64,000 nucleotides of DNA from Chromatiaceae bacterium (GTDB taxonomy: Bacteria > Pseudomonadota > Gammaproteobacteria > Chromatiales > Chromatiaceae): assembly GCA_024235395.1 (NCBI GenBank), contig JACKMK010000001.1:310001-374000 (forward strand), read 5' to 3'. Shown here one piece after another: positions 23,933 to 32,977 of this stretch. Every line of letters starts with the position of its first letter. Within the stretch, counting starts at the first letter, position 1. Both the position numbers and the translations under genes were made by a program. The notes beneath the pieces were generated by a model. The model was not told the origin of the DNA. It saw only the letters and a list, made by a program, of their open reading frames with translations, and made no database searches.

Positions 23933-25378
23933 TTACCCCACCGCCCCTTCGAGGCTGATGGCGAGCAGCTTCTGCGCCTCCACGGCGAATTCCATCGGCA
24001 GCTCGTTGAATATTTCTTTGCAGAAGCCGTTCACGATCAGCGACACGGCGTTCTCCTCCGACAGCCCGCGGCTGCGGCAGTAGAACAGCTGGTCCTCGCC
24101 GATCTTCGACGTGGTGGCCTCGTGCTCTACCTTCGCGGTCGGGTTCCTGACCTCGATGTACGGAAAGGTATGCGCGGCACAGCGGTCGCCGATCAGCAGC
24201 GAGTCGCATTGCGTATGGTTGCGCGCGTTTTCGGCCTTCTGCGCCATGCGCACCAGCCCGCGATAGGCCTGTTGGCCGTTGCCGGTCGAGATGCCCTTGG
24301 AGACCACGGTACTGCGCGAGTTGCGTCCGATATGGATCATCTTGGTCCCGGTGTCGGCCTGCTGCCGACCCTTGGTCACCGCGACCGAGTAGAACTCGCC
24401 GATCGAGTCGTCGCCACGCAGCAGGCAGCTGGGGTACTTCCAGGTGATCGCCGATCCGGTCTCGACCTGGGTCCACGAGATCTTGGAGCGGGCCCCGCGG
24501 CAGTCGCCGCGCTTGGTCACGAAGTTGTAGATCCCGCCCTTGCCTTCGTTGTCGCCGGGATACCAGTTCTGGACCGTCGAGTACTTGATCTGGGCATCCT
24601 GCATCGCCACCAGTTCGACGACCGCGGCGTGCAGCTGGTTCTCGTCGCGCTGCGGCGCTGTACAGCCTTCGAGGTAGCTCACATAGCTGCCTTCGTCGGC
24701 GACGATCAGCGTGCGCTCGAACTGTCCGGTGTTTTGCGCGTTGATCCGAAAATAGGTCGACAGCTCCATCGGACAGCGCACACCCTTCGGGACGTATACG
24801 AAGGTGCCGTCGGTGAACACCGCAGCGTTCAGCGCGGCGTAGAAATTGTCGGTGTGCGGCACGACCGAACCGAGATACTCGCGCAACAGGTCTGCGTGAT
24901 CGTGCATCGCCTCGGAGATGGAGCAGAAGATAACCCCGGCATCCGCGAGGTTTTTGCGGAAAGTCGTCGCCACCGAGACGCTGTCGAACACCGCGTCGAC
25001 CGCGACACCCGCCAGTGCCTTCTGCTCCTCGATCGGGATGCCGAGTTTCTCGTAGGTGCGCAACAGTTCCGGGTCGACCTCGTCGAGGCTCTCCAGCGTC
25101 GGTTTCTTTTTCGGCGCTGCAAAGTACGAGATCGCCTGGAAATCGATCTGCGGATAATGCACCGCTGCCCATTGCGGCGCCTGCATCGTCAGCCAGTGAC
25201 GAAACGCCTTGAGCCGGTATTCGAGCACCCATTCGGGCTCGTTCTTGCGCTGCGAGATCAGCCGGATGGTCTCCTCGCTGAGACCCGGCGGTATCACCTC
25301 GGTCTCGATCTCGGTCACGAACCCATGCTCGTAGCCCTTGCCGACCAGGGCGTCCATCTGTTTTATGGTCGAGCTCAT
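23933..25378 (-). CDS. sufB: SufB, Fe-S scaffold subunit
   Basis: SufB is the main scaffold on which Fe-S clusters form. The 481-residue protein shows FVYVPKGVRCPMEL, SYVSYLEGCTAPQRDENQ and CDSLLIGDRCAAHTFPYIEVRN, including the Cys equivalent to E. coli Cys405 region. It is the first gene of the operon, directly behind a predicted promoter and an IscR-like box. The ribosome site ahead of ATG 25378 is weak. Confidence 0.95.
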   Translation of the reverse strand: MSSTIKQMDALVGKGYEHGFVTEIETEVIPPGLSEETIRLISQRKNEPEWVLEYRLKAFRHWLTMQAPQWAAVHYPQIDFQAISYFAAPKKKPTLESLDEVDPELLRTYEKLGIPIEEQKALAGVAVDAVFDSVSVATTFRKNLADAGVIFCSISEAMHDHADLLREYLGSVVPHTDNFYAALNAAVFTDGTFVYVPKGVRCPMELSTYFRINAQNTGQFERTLIVADEGSYVSYLEGCTAPQRDENQLHAAVVELVAMQDAQIKYSTVQNWYPGDNEGKGGIYNFVTKRGDCRGARSKISWTQVETGSAITWKYPSCLLRGDDSIGEFYSVAVTKGRQQADTGTKMIHIGRNSRSTVVSKGISTGNGQQAYRGLVRMAQKAENARNHTQCDSLLIGDRCAAHTFPYIEVRNPTAKVEHEATTSKIGEDQLFYCRSRGLSEENAVSLIVNGFCKEIFNELPMEFAVEAQKLLAISLEGAVG

Positions 25379-25389
25379 CGCTGCAGTTA

Positions 25390-25414
25390 AATCCCAAGTG
25401 TTTTAGTCAGGTTT
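25390..25414 (-). promoter_or_regulatory. IscR type-1-like operator before sufB
   Basis: Read on the minus strand, this 25-mer contains CCTGACTAAAACACTTGGG. It matches the E. coli type-1 IscR consensus (ATASYYGACTRWWWYAGTCRRSTAT) at about 19 of 25 positions, including the GACT-RWWWY-A core. It lies 11 to 36 bases before the ATG and overlaps the expected transcription start. Read by eye against a remembered consensus. Confidence 0.6.
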
Positions 25415-25415
25415 G

Positions 25416-25444
25416 TTTTTAGGGCCTGAACGGAGGAATTTCAA
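25416..25444 (-). promoter_or_regulatory. Predicted sigma-70 promoter of the suf operon
   Basis: On the minus strand TTGAAA (25444-25439) is followed after exactly 17 bases by TAAAAA (25421-25416). The -35 is 5/6 and the -10 is 4/6 consensus. The start point would fall at about 25409, inside the IscR-like box, giving a leader of about 30 bases. Confidence 0.55.
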
Positions 25445-25591
25445 TACGCCAAAGGTAGGGTTTAAGTCGTTTTTTGCTTGTGATCCGGCGTGGGCGCGGG
25501 CGTCGCCGGCCTCCCGGGGCCGCAACCCACCCTGTGGCACGGTTGGCGGTAACATCCGTCCGCAACGCCTCCAGGGATTCCGTCGCCGTCG

Positions 25592-26260
25592 ATGCTGAAG
25601 GTCGAAAATCTGTGCAAACACTACCGCGCCGGCGACCGGTCGCATGCGGTCTTCACTTCACTCGACCTGCAGGTGGCACCGGCCGAGGTCGTCGCGCTGC
25701 TGGGCGCCAGCGGCAGCGGCAAGACCACCCTGTTGAACCTGCTGAGCGGCATCGACACACCCGACAGCGGGCGCGTGCTGATCGACGGCACCGACGTTCA
25801 TGCGCAGCCCGAACCCGAGCGCACCCTGTTCCGCCGCCACCGGATCGGTTTCGTGTTCCAGTTCTTCAACCTCATCCCGACGCTGACGGTTGCCGAGAAC
25901 ATCGCGCTGCCCCTGGAACTGGTCGGTGGCGCCCCCCGGTCCAATGCGCAACGCGTCACCGGGCTGCTGGCAGCGGTCGGTCTGCAGGGCATGGCGGATC
26001 GCTATCCGGAGACCCTGTCCGGCGGTGAGCAGCAACGCACCGCGGTGGCGCGGGCCCTGGCCCACCGCCCCCAACTGCTGCTCGCGGACGAACCGACCGG
26101 CAACCTCGACGAGGACACCGCGGACGGTGTCATCGCCCTGTTGACCGGGATGGCGCGAGAACACGCAACGACCCTGCTGCTGGTCACCCACAGCGGGCGC
26201 GTCGCCGACGCCGCGGATCGCGTGTTGCGCCTGACCCACGGCCGGCTGGTCGATGCATGA
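25592..26260 (+). CDS. ABC transporter ATP-binding protein, LolD/MacB type
   Basis: A 222-residue ATPase with Walker A GASGSGKTT, LSGGEQQRTAVARAL (signature) and LLADEPTGNLDEDTA (Walker B with the LolD/MacB-type T-G-N-L-D). It overlaps the permease start by 4 bases (ATGA). Such ATPases act with FtsX-fold permeases in lipoprotein release, efflux or envelope stress export. The trio of ATPase, large permease and AttH-type lipoprotein matches the AttEFGH layout. Direction of transport and substrate are unknown. Confidence 0.9.
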   Translation: MLKVENLCKHYRAGDRSHAVFTSLDLQVAPAEVVALLGASGSGKTTLLNLLSGIDTPDSGRVLIDGTDVHAQPEPERTLFRRHRIGFVFQFFNLIPTLTVAENIALPLELVGGAPRSNAQRVTGLLAAVGLQGMADRYPETLSGGEQQRTAVARALAHRPQLLLADEPTGNLDEDTADGVIALLTGMAREHATTLLLVTHSGRVADAADRVLRLTHGRLVDA

Positions 26261-28764
26261 AAGGGATCGCGGCACCGCTGCTGTTGCGCGCCGGTCTGCG
26301 CCACCTGGTGCACCATCGCTGGCAGGCCCTGCTGGCGCTGCTCGGGATCGCGATGGGCGTCGCCGTGGTGCTCGCGGTCGATCTGGCAAACAGTGCGGCG
26401 CGCGCGTCATTTGCTTTGTCCGCCGAGCAGCTGCGCGGCAATGCGACCCATCGTATCGTCGGGACCACCGGCGAGGTGCCCGAGGCGCTGTACCGGCGCC
26501 TGTTCACGACCCCCGGACACCCGCCGATGGCGCCGGTCATCCGCCTGCAGGTCGAGGTACCGGGAATTGGGCAACGCATGCAACTGATCGGCCTCGATAT
26601 CTTTGCCGAGCGGGGCTTTCGCGACGCGCTCGGCGACAGCGTGCGCGGCCAGGCGTCGCTCGCCGACTGGCTGGGCGATCCGGGCGCCCTGGTGGTCAGT
26701 CGATCGGCGGCCGACGTCCTCGGATCGGACGTCGGTGACCCTGTGGTCGTCGGCTACCAGGGCCGACGGCAGACCCTGCGGTTGCTGGCGATCCATCCCG
26801 ACCGACATCTGGCCAGCCGAGACCTGTTGCTGGTCGACATCGCGACTGCGCAGGCCCTCGGCGGTCGGCCGACGCATCTGAGCCACATCGACCTGATCCT
26901 GGATGCAGCGGCGCGCGACTGGGTCGCCGAGCGACTGCCGCCCGATCTGCAGCTGGTCGAGATCAGCGAGCAGATCGCCGGCATCGCACGCATGTCCGGT
27001 GCGTTCGAGTTGAATCTCACCGCCATGGGGCTGCTCGCGTTGCTGGTCGGCGTGTTCCTGATCTTCAACGCGATCAGCCTGGCGATCGTACAGCGCCGTC
27101 CCCTGCTCGGTCGGCTGCGCGCCCTGGGCGTGCTGCCGGGCGAGATCGCGGGCCTGGTGCTGGCGGAGGCGGCGATACTCGGCGGCATCGGCACCCTGCT
27201 CGGCGTGTTGCTCGGAATCTGGCTCGGCAATGCCCTGACCGCGATCGTCGCGGCGACCGTCAGCGAGCTCTACTACGAGGTCAGCGTCGCGGCTGCGCGA
27301 CCCGATGCCTGGCTGTTGGCCAAGGCGACGCTGCTCGGGATGGGCGGCACCCTCGCCGCGGCCTGGTGGCCGGCGCGCGATGCGGCCGCGACCCCGCCGC
27401 TGACCACGCTGTCGCGTGCAGCCCTGGAACGCACCACGGTCACCCGTGTCGCACGTCTGGCGGCGGCCGGATCTCTGCTGGCCCTGCTCGGCCTGACGTT
27501 CGCGTTCCACGCGCCGGGCGGCGTCATCAGCGGTTTTGCCGGCCTGTTCATGCTGCTGCTGGGCGCCGCGCTGCTGACGCCGATGGCGCTGCGCGGCGTG
27601 CACCGCGTGCTGCGTCCGCTCGCCCGACGCGGTGTCTGGCGTATGGCGACGCGCGACCTCGATCGGCACCTGTCGCGCCTGGGCACCGCGACGGCGGCAC
27701 TGAGTGTCGCGCTCGCCGCCAGTGTCGGGGTCGCGGTGATGGTGGAAAGCATGCGTGGTGCCGTCAGCAGCTGGCTCGACGATCTGCTGGCCGCCGACCT
27801 GTACATCGCCGCCGAGGGTTTCGACGACGGTGCGACGCTGCCGCCGACTGTGCTCGACGAGATCTCACGACTGCCGGGCCTGGCGGGGACAAGCCTGTAC
27901 CGCAGCCGCACGCTGTCGCTGGACGGTGCGCCTTTGCGCCTGGTCGCCGCGGCACTCGCGCCGCGCTCACGCGCCGGCTTGCAGATGCTGGCCCGGGTCG
28001 AGGAGCCATGGACCCGCTACGATCAGGGCGCCGTGCTGATCTCCGAACCGCTGGCCCATCGCCTGGCGTTGAGCGCCGGCGACCGCCTGGTCCTGCCGAC
28101 GCCGCAGGGTGAACGCGAGTTCCCGATCGCCGCCGTGGTGCGTGACTATGCCAGCGAACACGGCCGTGTGTTCATGCCGCTGGATCGGTACCGTGACCTG
28201 TGGTCGGACCCGCTGATCAATACGCTGGCGCTGTTCGGCGACAGCCCCGGGCCGACCGCGTTGCTGGATACCGCTCGTCGGCGGCTGTCGGCGCACCCCG
28301 GGCTGGTGTACACCGCGGCGCGCGAGATCCATGCCGAGTCGATGGCGGTGTTCGACCGCACCTTCCGTATCACCGAGGTGCTGCGCTACCTGTCGCTGCT
28401 GGTCGCGTTCATCGGTGTGCTCAGCGCCTTGATGGCGCTGCAGCTGGAACGCCGCAAAGAGTATGCGGTGCTGCGCGCCCTGGGCATGACGCCGTCACAG
28501 ATCGCCGCGCTGATCACCCTGCAGTCCCTGCTGCTCGGCCTGCTCGCAGCCCTGCTGGCGATCCCGACCGGAATCGCGCTCGCCTGGGTGTTGACCGACG
28601 CGATCCAGGTGCGGGCATTTGGCTGGAGCATGGCGCTGCAACTGCCACCATCGCCGGTGTTGTTCACCCTGGTGCTGGGCTGCACCGCGGCGCTGCTCGC
28701 CAGCCTGTATCCGGCGTGGCGTTCCGCACGCCATGACCCGGCACCGCAGCTGCGCGAGGACTGA
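26257..28764 (+). CDS. Large FtsX-family ABC permease
   Basis: An 835-residue permease of the duplicated FtsX type: an N-terminal span (about 25-48), a long periplasmic domain, a first three-span block (about 245-370), spans near 405-445, a second periplasmic domain (about 470-700), and a final three-span block (about 710-825, containing ERRKEYAVLRALGMTPSQ). This corresponds to AttF and AttG fused in one chain, as in YbbP-like proteins. It follows and overlaps the ATPase gene, and the lipoprotein gene starts 2 bases after its stop. Confidence 0.9.
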   Translation: MKGIAAPLLLRAGLRHLVHHRWQALLALLGIAMGVAVVLAVDLANSAARASFALSAEQLRGNATHRIVGTTGEVPEALYRRLFTTPGHPPMAPVIRLQVEVPGIGQRMQLIGLDIFAERGFRDALGDSVRGQASLADWLGDPGALVVSRSAADVLGSDVGDPVVVGYQGRRQTLRLLAIHPDRHLASRDLLLVDIATAQALGGRPTHLSHIDLILDAAARDWVAERLPPDLQLVEISEQIAGIARMSGAFELNLTAMGLLALLVGVFLIFNAISLAIVQRRPLLGRLRALGVLPGEIAGLVLAEAAILGGIGTLLGVLLGIWLGNALTAIVAATVSELYYEVSVAAARPDAWLLAKATLLGMGGTLAAAWWPARDAAATPPLTTLSRAALERTTVTRVARLAAAGSLLALLGLTFAFHAPGGVISGFAGLFMLLLGAALLTPMALRGVHRVLRPLARRGVWRMATRDLDRHLSRLGTATAALSVALAASVGVAVMVESMRGAVSSWLDDLLAADLYIAAEGFDDGATLPPTVLDEISRLPGLAGTSLYRSRTLSLDGAPLRLVAAALAPRSRAGLQMLARVEEPWTRYDQGAVLISEPLAHRLALSAGDRLVLPTPQGEREFPIAAVVRDYASEHGRVFMPLDRYRDLWSDPLINTLALFGDSPGPTALLDTARRRLSAHPGLVYTAAREIHAESMAVFDRTFRITEVLRYLSLLVAFIGVLSALMALQLERRKEYAVLRALGMTPSQIAALITLQSLLLGLLAALLAIPTGIALAWVLTDAIQVRAFGWSMALQLPPSPVLFTLVLGCTAALLASLYPAWRSARHDPAPQLRED

Positions 28765-28766
28765 AG

Positions 28767-29966
28767 GTGCGCGTGCTCCACGGTCTGCTGTTGACGACGC
28801 TGCTCGCCGCCTGCGAACCGGGCACACAGGCGCCGTCGCCGCCGACAGCGCCGATCGCCGTCGCACAACGCATGGCCGCACCACCCGACCCCGGCTTCGC
28901 CCGTGCACTCGTACCACGGCCGTTCGTGTTCCCCGACGATCACGGCGCGCACCCGGCATTCGCGACCGAATGGTGGTATTTCACCGGCAACCTGCAGGAC
29001 GACGCCGGTCGGCCGTTCGGCTACCAGCTGACATTCTTTCGTATCGGCCTGCGGCCCGGTACAGCACCCGCAGATTCGGCCTGGCGCAGTCACCAGTTGT
29101 ACATGGCTCATCTGGCGATCAGCGACATCGCCGATCGCCGCCACCACAGCGCGGAGCGCTTCAGCCGCGCGGCGGCCGGACTCGCGGGCGCACATGTCTC
29201 ACCGCTGGCGGTGTGGCTCGGTCCCTGGTCGATCCACTCGACCGGGGAACGGACATTCCCGCTACGCCTGCGCGCGCAGAGCGAGGGGTTCGCGCTCGAT
29301 CTGCAGATCGAACGCGGACCCAAGGCACTGGTGCCGCAGGGCGAGCGCGGTCTTTCGCGCAAAGGTGCGGCACCGGGTAATGCCTCGTACTACTACTCGC
29401 TCACCCGCCTGCCGACCCGTGGCGAACTGCGAATCGGCGAACGTCGCCACACCGTCAGCGGCAACTCGTGGTTCGACCGCGAGTGGTCGAGTTCCGCCTT
29501 GGCCGCCGACCAGGCCGGGTGGGACTGGTTCGCCTTGCAGCTCGACGACGGCCGCGACCTGATGTTCTACCGGATGCGTGGGACCGACGGTAAGGCGCAA
29601 CGCTTCAGCAACGGCGTACTGGTCGATGCCGAGGGGCAGGCTCAGAGACTCGATGCGGCCCAGGTCGATGTCACGCCCGACTATTTCTGGCGCAATGAGG
29701 ATGGCGTAGGTTATCCGCTCGGTTGGCACCTGAGAGTACCGGCGCACGGCCTCGATCTGCGGATTCGCGCCCGGTTCGACGACCAGGAGATGCGGCACGC
29801 CGTGCGTTACTGGGAAGGGGCCGTCGGCGTCAGCGGCAGCCACGCCGGGGTCGGCTACCTCGAGCTGAGCGGTTACGGGCAACGCCCCCAGGACGGTGCG
29901 ACGTCGCTATCCGAGGAACGGCACGCAGACCGGGCGGTCAGTACAGACCGGCATACATCGCAGTGA
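28767..29966 (+). CDS. AttH/CrtC-like lipocalin-fold lipoprotein
   Basis: A 399-residue protein with a lipobox LLAAC (Cys16) and the AttH/CrtC hallmark EWWYFTGNL at about residue 70, then GNSWFDREWSS and WDWFALQLDDGRDLMFYRMR, which are the second lipocalin module. The family includes carotenoid hydratase CrtC and AttH, but with no carotenoid genes nearby and an ABC pair just upstream, an AttH-type envelope lipoprotein is likelier. The start is a GTG 2 bases after the permease stop. The last 29 bases overlap the 3' end of the convergent PilJ-domain gene. Confidence 0.85.
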   Translation: MRVLHGLLLTTLLAACEPGTQAPSPPTAPIAVAQRMAAPPDPGFARALVPRPFVFPDDHGAHPAFATEWWYFTGNLQDDAGRPFGYQLTFFRIGLRPGTAPADSAWRSHQLYMAHLAISDIADRRHHSAERFSRAAAGLAGAHVSPLAVWLGPWSIHSTGERTFPLRLRAQSEGFALDLQIERGPKALVPQGERGLSRKGAAPGNASYYYSLTRLPTRGELRIGERRHTVSGNSWFDREWSSSALAADQAGWDWFALQLDDGRDLMFYRMRGTDGKAQRFSNGVLVDAEGQAQRLDAAQVDVTPDYFWRNEDGVGYPLGWHLRVPAHGLDLRIRARFDDQEMRHAVRYWEGAVGVSGSHAGVGYLELSGYGQRPQDGATSLSEERHADRAVSTDRHTSQ

Positions 29967-30720
29967 TCTCGTTCATCTGACCGAGTATGCGGTTCATCGA
30001 ACGGGTGACCAGCCAGGGAACCCGGGTGTTGTACTTCTTGCTGAAGTCGCTGATCTTGAACACGCCCCAGTTCTTCGCGACGTCGGCCAACGCAGCATCG
30101 ACCTCGGGTGTGTTGATGTCCGCCCTCTGCAGGGTCTTCAGCGCATCGCTGAACTGCTCGACAGCGCTCCGGTACTGGGTCGCGAGGTGATCCTGCTCGA
30201 CGCCCCAGGTCTGCAGCAGGTAGATCTTAGCGATGCGCTGCGACAACATGCGCTGCCGCCCCGCGATGTTGACCAGTTTCCCTGCCACCGTACCCGAGCG
30301 CTTCTCCAGCAGCAGCACCAGCTGATGTGATTCGCCAAGCAGCTGTTCGGCCAGGTCGTTGAGGTCTCCGGCCCGTGTGCGTTCCGGTCCACCGGACAGC
30401 CGTTCGCGCAGATCGCTCCACAGGTGCGTGATCCTGTCGATCTGCGCACGCTCCTCGGCGTTCGCCGCAAACGCCGTGAGTTCTGTCAGCTGTGCATCGT
30501 AGAGCGTGGCCGCGGCGTGCAGTTCGTGCTCTGCATCGTCGCCCAGTTTCATCCCGGCCAGCGCGTACGCCTTGATCATGCGCTGGGTCAGCATGCGCTG
30601 CCGACCGGCCTTGTTGATCGCGTCGCCCATGGTCAACACCTGCGCCTGCGCCGCGTCGACGACACCCGTGAGAACCGTGAGGACAACCGCCAAGGCCCAG
30701 ATCCATCTGATACGTTGCAT
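29938..30720 (-). CDS. Periplasmic double PilJ-type sensor-domain protein
   Basis: A 260-residue exported protein (signal to about residue 26) with two copies of the PilJ N-terminal domain. Each copy begins with the same motif: DAINKAGRQRMLTQRMIK near residue 33 and LVNIAGRQRMLSQRIAKI near residue 148. These motifs resemble the ligand (nitrate/nitrite) P-box of NarX/NarQ and PilJ. There is no membrane span, HAMP or output domain, so it must work as a soluble binding protein. The ATG at 30720 follows GGGAG. It is convergent and overlapping with the AttH gene. Confidence 0.85.
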   Translation of the reverse strand: MQRIRWIWALAVVLTVLTGVVDAAQAQVLTMGDAINKAGRQRMLTQRMIKAYALAGMKLGDDAEHELHAAATLYDAQLTELTAFAANAEERAQIDRITHLWSDLRERLSGGPERTRAGDLNDLAEQLLGESHQLVLLLEKRSGTVAGKLVNIAGRQRMLSQRIAKIYLLQTWGVEQDHLATQYRSAVEQFSDALKTLQRADINTPEVDAALADVAKNWGVFKISDFSKKYNTRVPWLVTRSMNRILGQMNEITAMYAGLY

Positions 30721-30948
30721 CGTTCGCTCCCTGATCGACTGAAGGCAATCCGCGTTTCTGCGAGCACCGCGTTCGCGCGGGCTTTCAAAAGGTAGTCGGC
30801 GCGTCGTGGCCAGGCTTGACGGTTCGTGGACCGGCAAACTTTGACGCAGTTAACAGATGCAGGGCACGAGGCATGAGCTTCGCACGCGGCCTCCACCGCA
30901 ACGCGCCGGTGGCCAGCCGCGGGCGTCGTCGCGCTCGCCGGCGGTGAT

Positions 30949-32775
30949 TCAGAAATGCCAGACGTGGGGGACCAGCGCGACCGTGAGCACCCCGACCAAC
31001 AGGGTCAGCGGCAGGCCGATACGCACGAAGTCACCGAATCGATAGCCGCCGACGTTGAACACCATCAGGTTGGTCTGGTAGCCGATGGGCGTCGCGAAGC
31101 TGGTCGAGGCCGCGACCATCAACGTGATCACGAACGGCTCGACACTGACCTGCATCGAGGTCGCCGCCTGCAGGGCGATCGGAAACACCAGTACCGCGGC
31201 GACATTGTTGGTCGCGAATGACGTCAGCAGTGACGTCGCGACGAAGATCAATGCCAGTGCGGTCAGCGGGTCCGCGTGCGCGAGACCGATCAGCGTACCG
31301 GCAAGGAACGACGCCGCGCCGGTCGTCTCGAGCGCGGCGCCGATGCCGAACGAGGTCGCGATCACCACCAGCACCTGCCAGTCGGGTGCGCGTCGGGCGG
31401 TGCGGCCGTCGGTACACCCGGTCACGATCATCATGCCGGCGGCCAGCAAGGCCGCCTGCAGCATACCGAGCACGCCGCCGACCACCATTGCAACCATGCC
31501 GATGACGATGCCGATCGCGGTCAGCGCCTTGTCGTGTTGCAGCGGATGCGTATCGCCGAGCTGGCTGATCAGCAGGAAATCGCGTGAGTTGCGCTGTTGC
31601 TCGACGAACGAGGGCCGGCATTCGAGCAGCAAGGTGTCGCCGGCACGCAGCTCGATGTCGCCGATCTTGCGCCTTACCCGTCCACCGTTGCGATGCAGGG
31701 CCACGATCACCGCGCCATAGCGGGTGCGAAATCGCCCTTCGCGCACCCCCTTGCCGACGAGTGGACAGCTGTCCGAGAGCACCGCCTCGACAAAACAGCG
31801 TCCGTGGCGGGCGCCGCCGAGCTTGAAGACCTGGTCGGTGGCCGGCAGCAGGCCACGGGTGCGCTGCAGATCGAGTACCGAGTCGAGGATGCCGGCGAAC
31901 ACCAGCCGATCGCCCGCCTGCAGCCTTTCCTGTGATGAGACCGCCGGGATGCACTGGCCGGCACGGTCGATTTCGACCAGAAACAGGCCGGGCAACTGCC
32001 GCAGACCGGCCTCCTCTATGGTCTCCCCGACCAGGGGGCTGTCGACCGGCACCAACATCTCGGCGGTGTACTGGCGCACGTCGGCGTAGCTCGCCGCCGC
32101 GGACACGCGTCGCGGCAGCAGCCATTGACCGGCAGTGAGCAGGAACAGCGTCACCACGGCCACCACGGGGATTCCGATCCACAGCAGATCGAAGAACCCG
32201 ATCCCGGGTGCACCCGTGCGCGCGGTGTACAGACCGTTGACCACCAGGTTGGTGCTGGTACCGATCAGCGTGCAGGTGCCGCCGGCGATGCTCGCGAAAC
32301 TCAGAGGGATCATCAACCGGGACAGCTCGAGCCGGTGACGCTTGGCCCAGTCCTGTACCGCGGGGATGAAGATCGCGACCACCGGGGTGTTGTTGATGAA
32401 TGCGCTCAGTGCCGCGACCGGCGCCATCAGGCGCAGACGTGCATGGGTATCCGAGCGTGGACGGCCAAGCAGCGACTGCACGATCCATGCAACCGCACCG
32501 GTCTCGGTCAGACCGGTCACGACCACGTAGAGCACCGCGACCGTCAACATCCCCTCGTTCGCAAATCCGATGAGGCCCTCGGCCGGTGTCACGACGCCGA
32601 CGATCAACAGCAGTGACAGTGCCGCGGACGTCACGATGTCCGGTGCGATACGGGTGAATGCGAACAACAGGAAACTGGCCGTGGTGACACCGAGGGTGAA
32701 CCAGCCTTCCCAGCCCGGTGTTGAAGGTATGTCCAAGGTAGAGGATCCGTCGTTGACTGCACCTGGCGACGACAA
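30949..32775 (-). CDS. SLC13-family anion transporter with two RCK_C (TrkA-C) domains
   Basis: A 608-residue inner-membrane carrier. Both SLC13 half-sites are visible, NNTPVVAIF with GTSTNLVV in the first half and TNNVAAVL with TPIGYQTNLMVF in the second, each giving a Ser-Asn-Thr-type substrate/sodium motif. Two TrkA-C domains lie between the halves (about 230-310 and 320-405). Homologues of this architecture move sulfate or dicarboxylates with Na+. The start is uncertain: a TTG at 32775 is the longest option, with no ATG before the first span. It is divergent from a binding-protein gene. Confidence 0.85.
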   Translation of the reverse strand: MSSPGAVNDGSSTLDIPSTPGWEGWFTLGVTTASFLLFAFTRIAPDIVTSAALSLLLIVGVVTPAEGLIGFANEGMLTVAVLYVVVTGLTETGAVAWIVQSLLGRPRSDTHARLRLMAPVAALSAFINNTPVVAIFIPAVQDWAKRHRLELSRLMIPLSFASIAGGTCTLIGTSTNLVVNGLYTARTGAPGIGFFDLLWIGIPVVAVVTLFLLTAGQWLLPRRVSAAASYADVRQYTAEMLVPVDSPLVGETIEEAGLRQLPGLFLVEIDRAGQCIPAVSSQERLQAGDRLVFAGILDSVLDLQRTRGLLPATDQVFKLGGARHGRCFVEAVLSDSCPLVGKGVREGRFRTRYGAVIVALHRNGGRVRRKIGDIELRAGDTLLLECRPSFVEQQRNSRDFLLISQLGDTHPLQHDKALTAIGIVIGMVAMVVGGVLGMLQAALLAAGMMIVTGCTDGRTARRAPDWQVLVVIATSFGIGAALETTGAASFLAGTLIGLAHADPLTALALIFVATSLLTSFATNNVAAVLVFPIALQAATSMQVSVEPFVITLMVAASTSFATPIGYQTNLMVFNVGGYRFGDFVRIGLPLTLLVGVLTVALVPHVWHF

Positions 32776-32977
32776 CTGCCGCGTCCCGGTGCAGGAGTCT
32801 GTCGGCGGCGCTATCCGGCGTCAACCGGCCTCCGGTCGATCATCACCCCCGATAGGTTTGGAATATTCGTCGCACAGGCACGTCCACCCACACGAGGGCC
32901 GCGACCGAAAATGCGACCGTCACGCCAGCGTCACGCACGGGTGGCCTGCGGATAACAACGAACTGGAGGAGAAATCG

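Noticed and set aside
23261..25390. 709-codon plus-strand frame across sufB and sufC
   Set aside because: Spans two recognised genes in antisense and has no motif or ribosome site.
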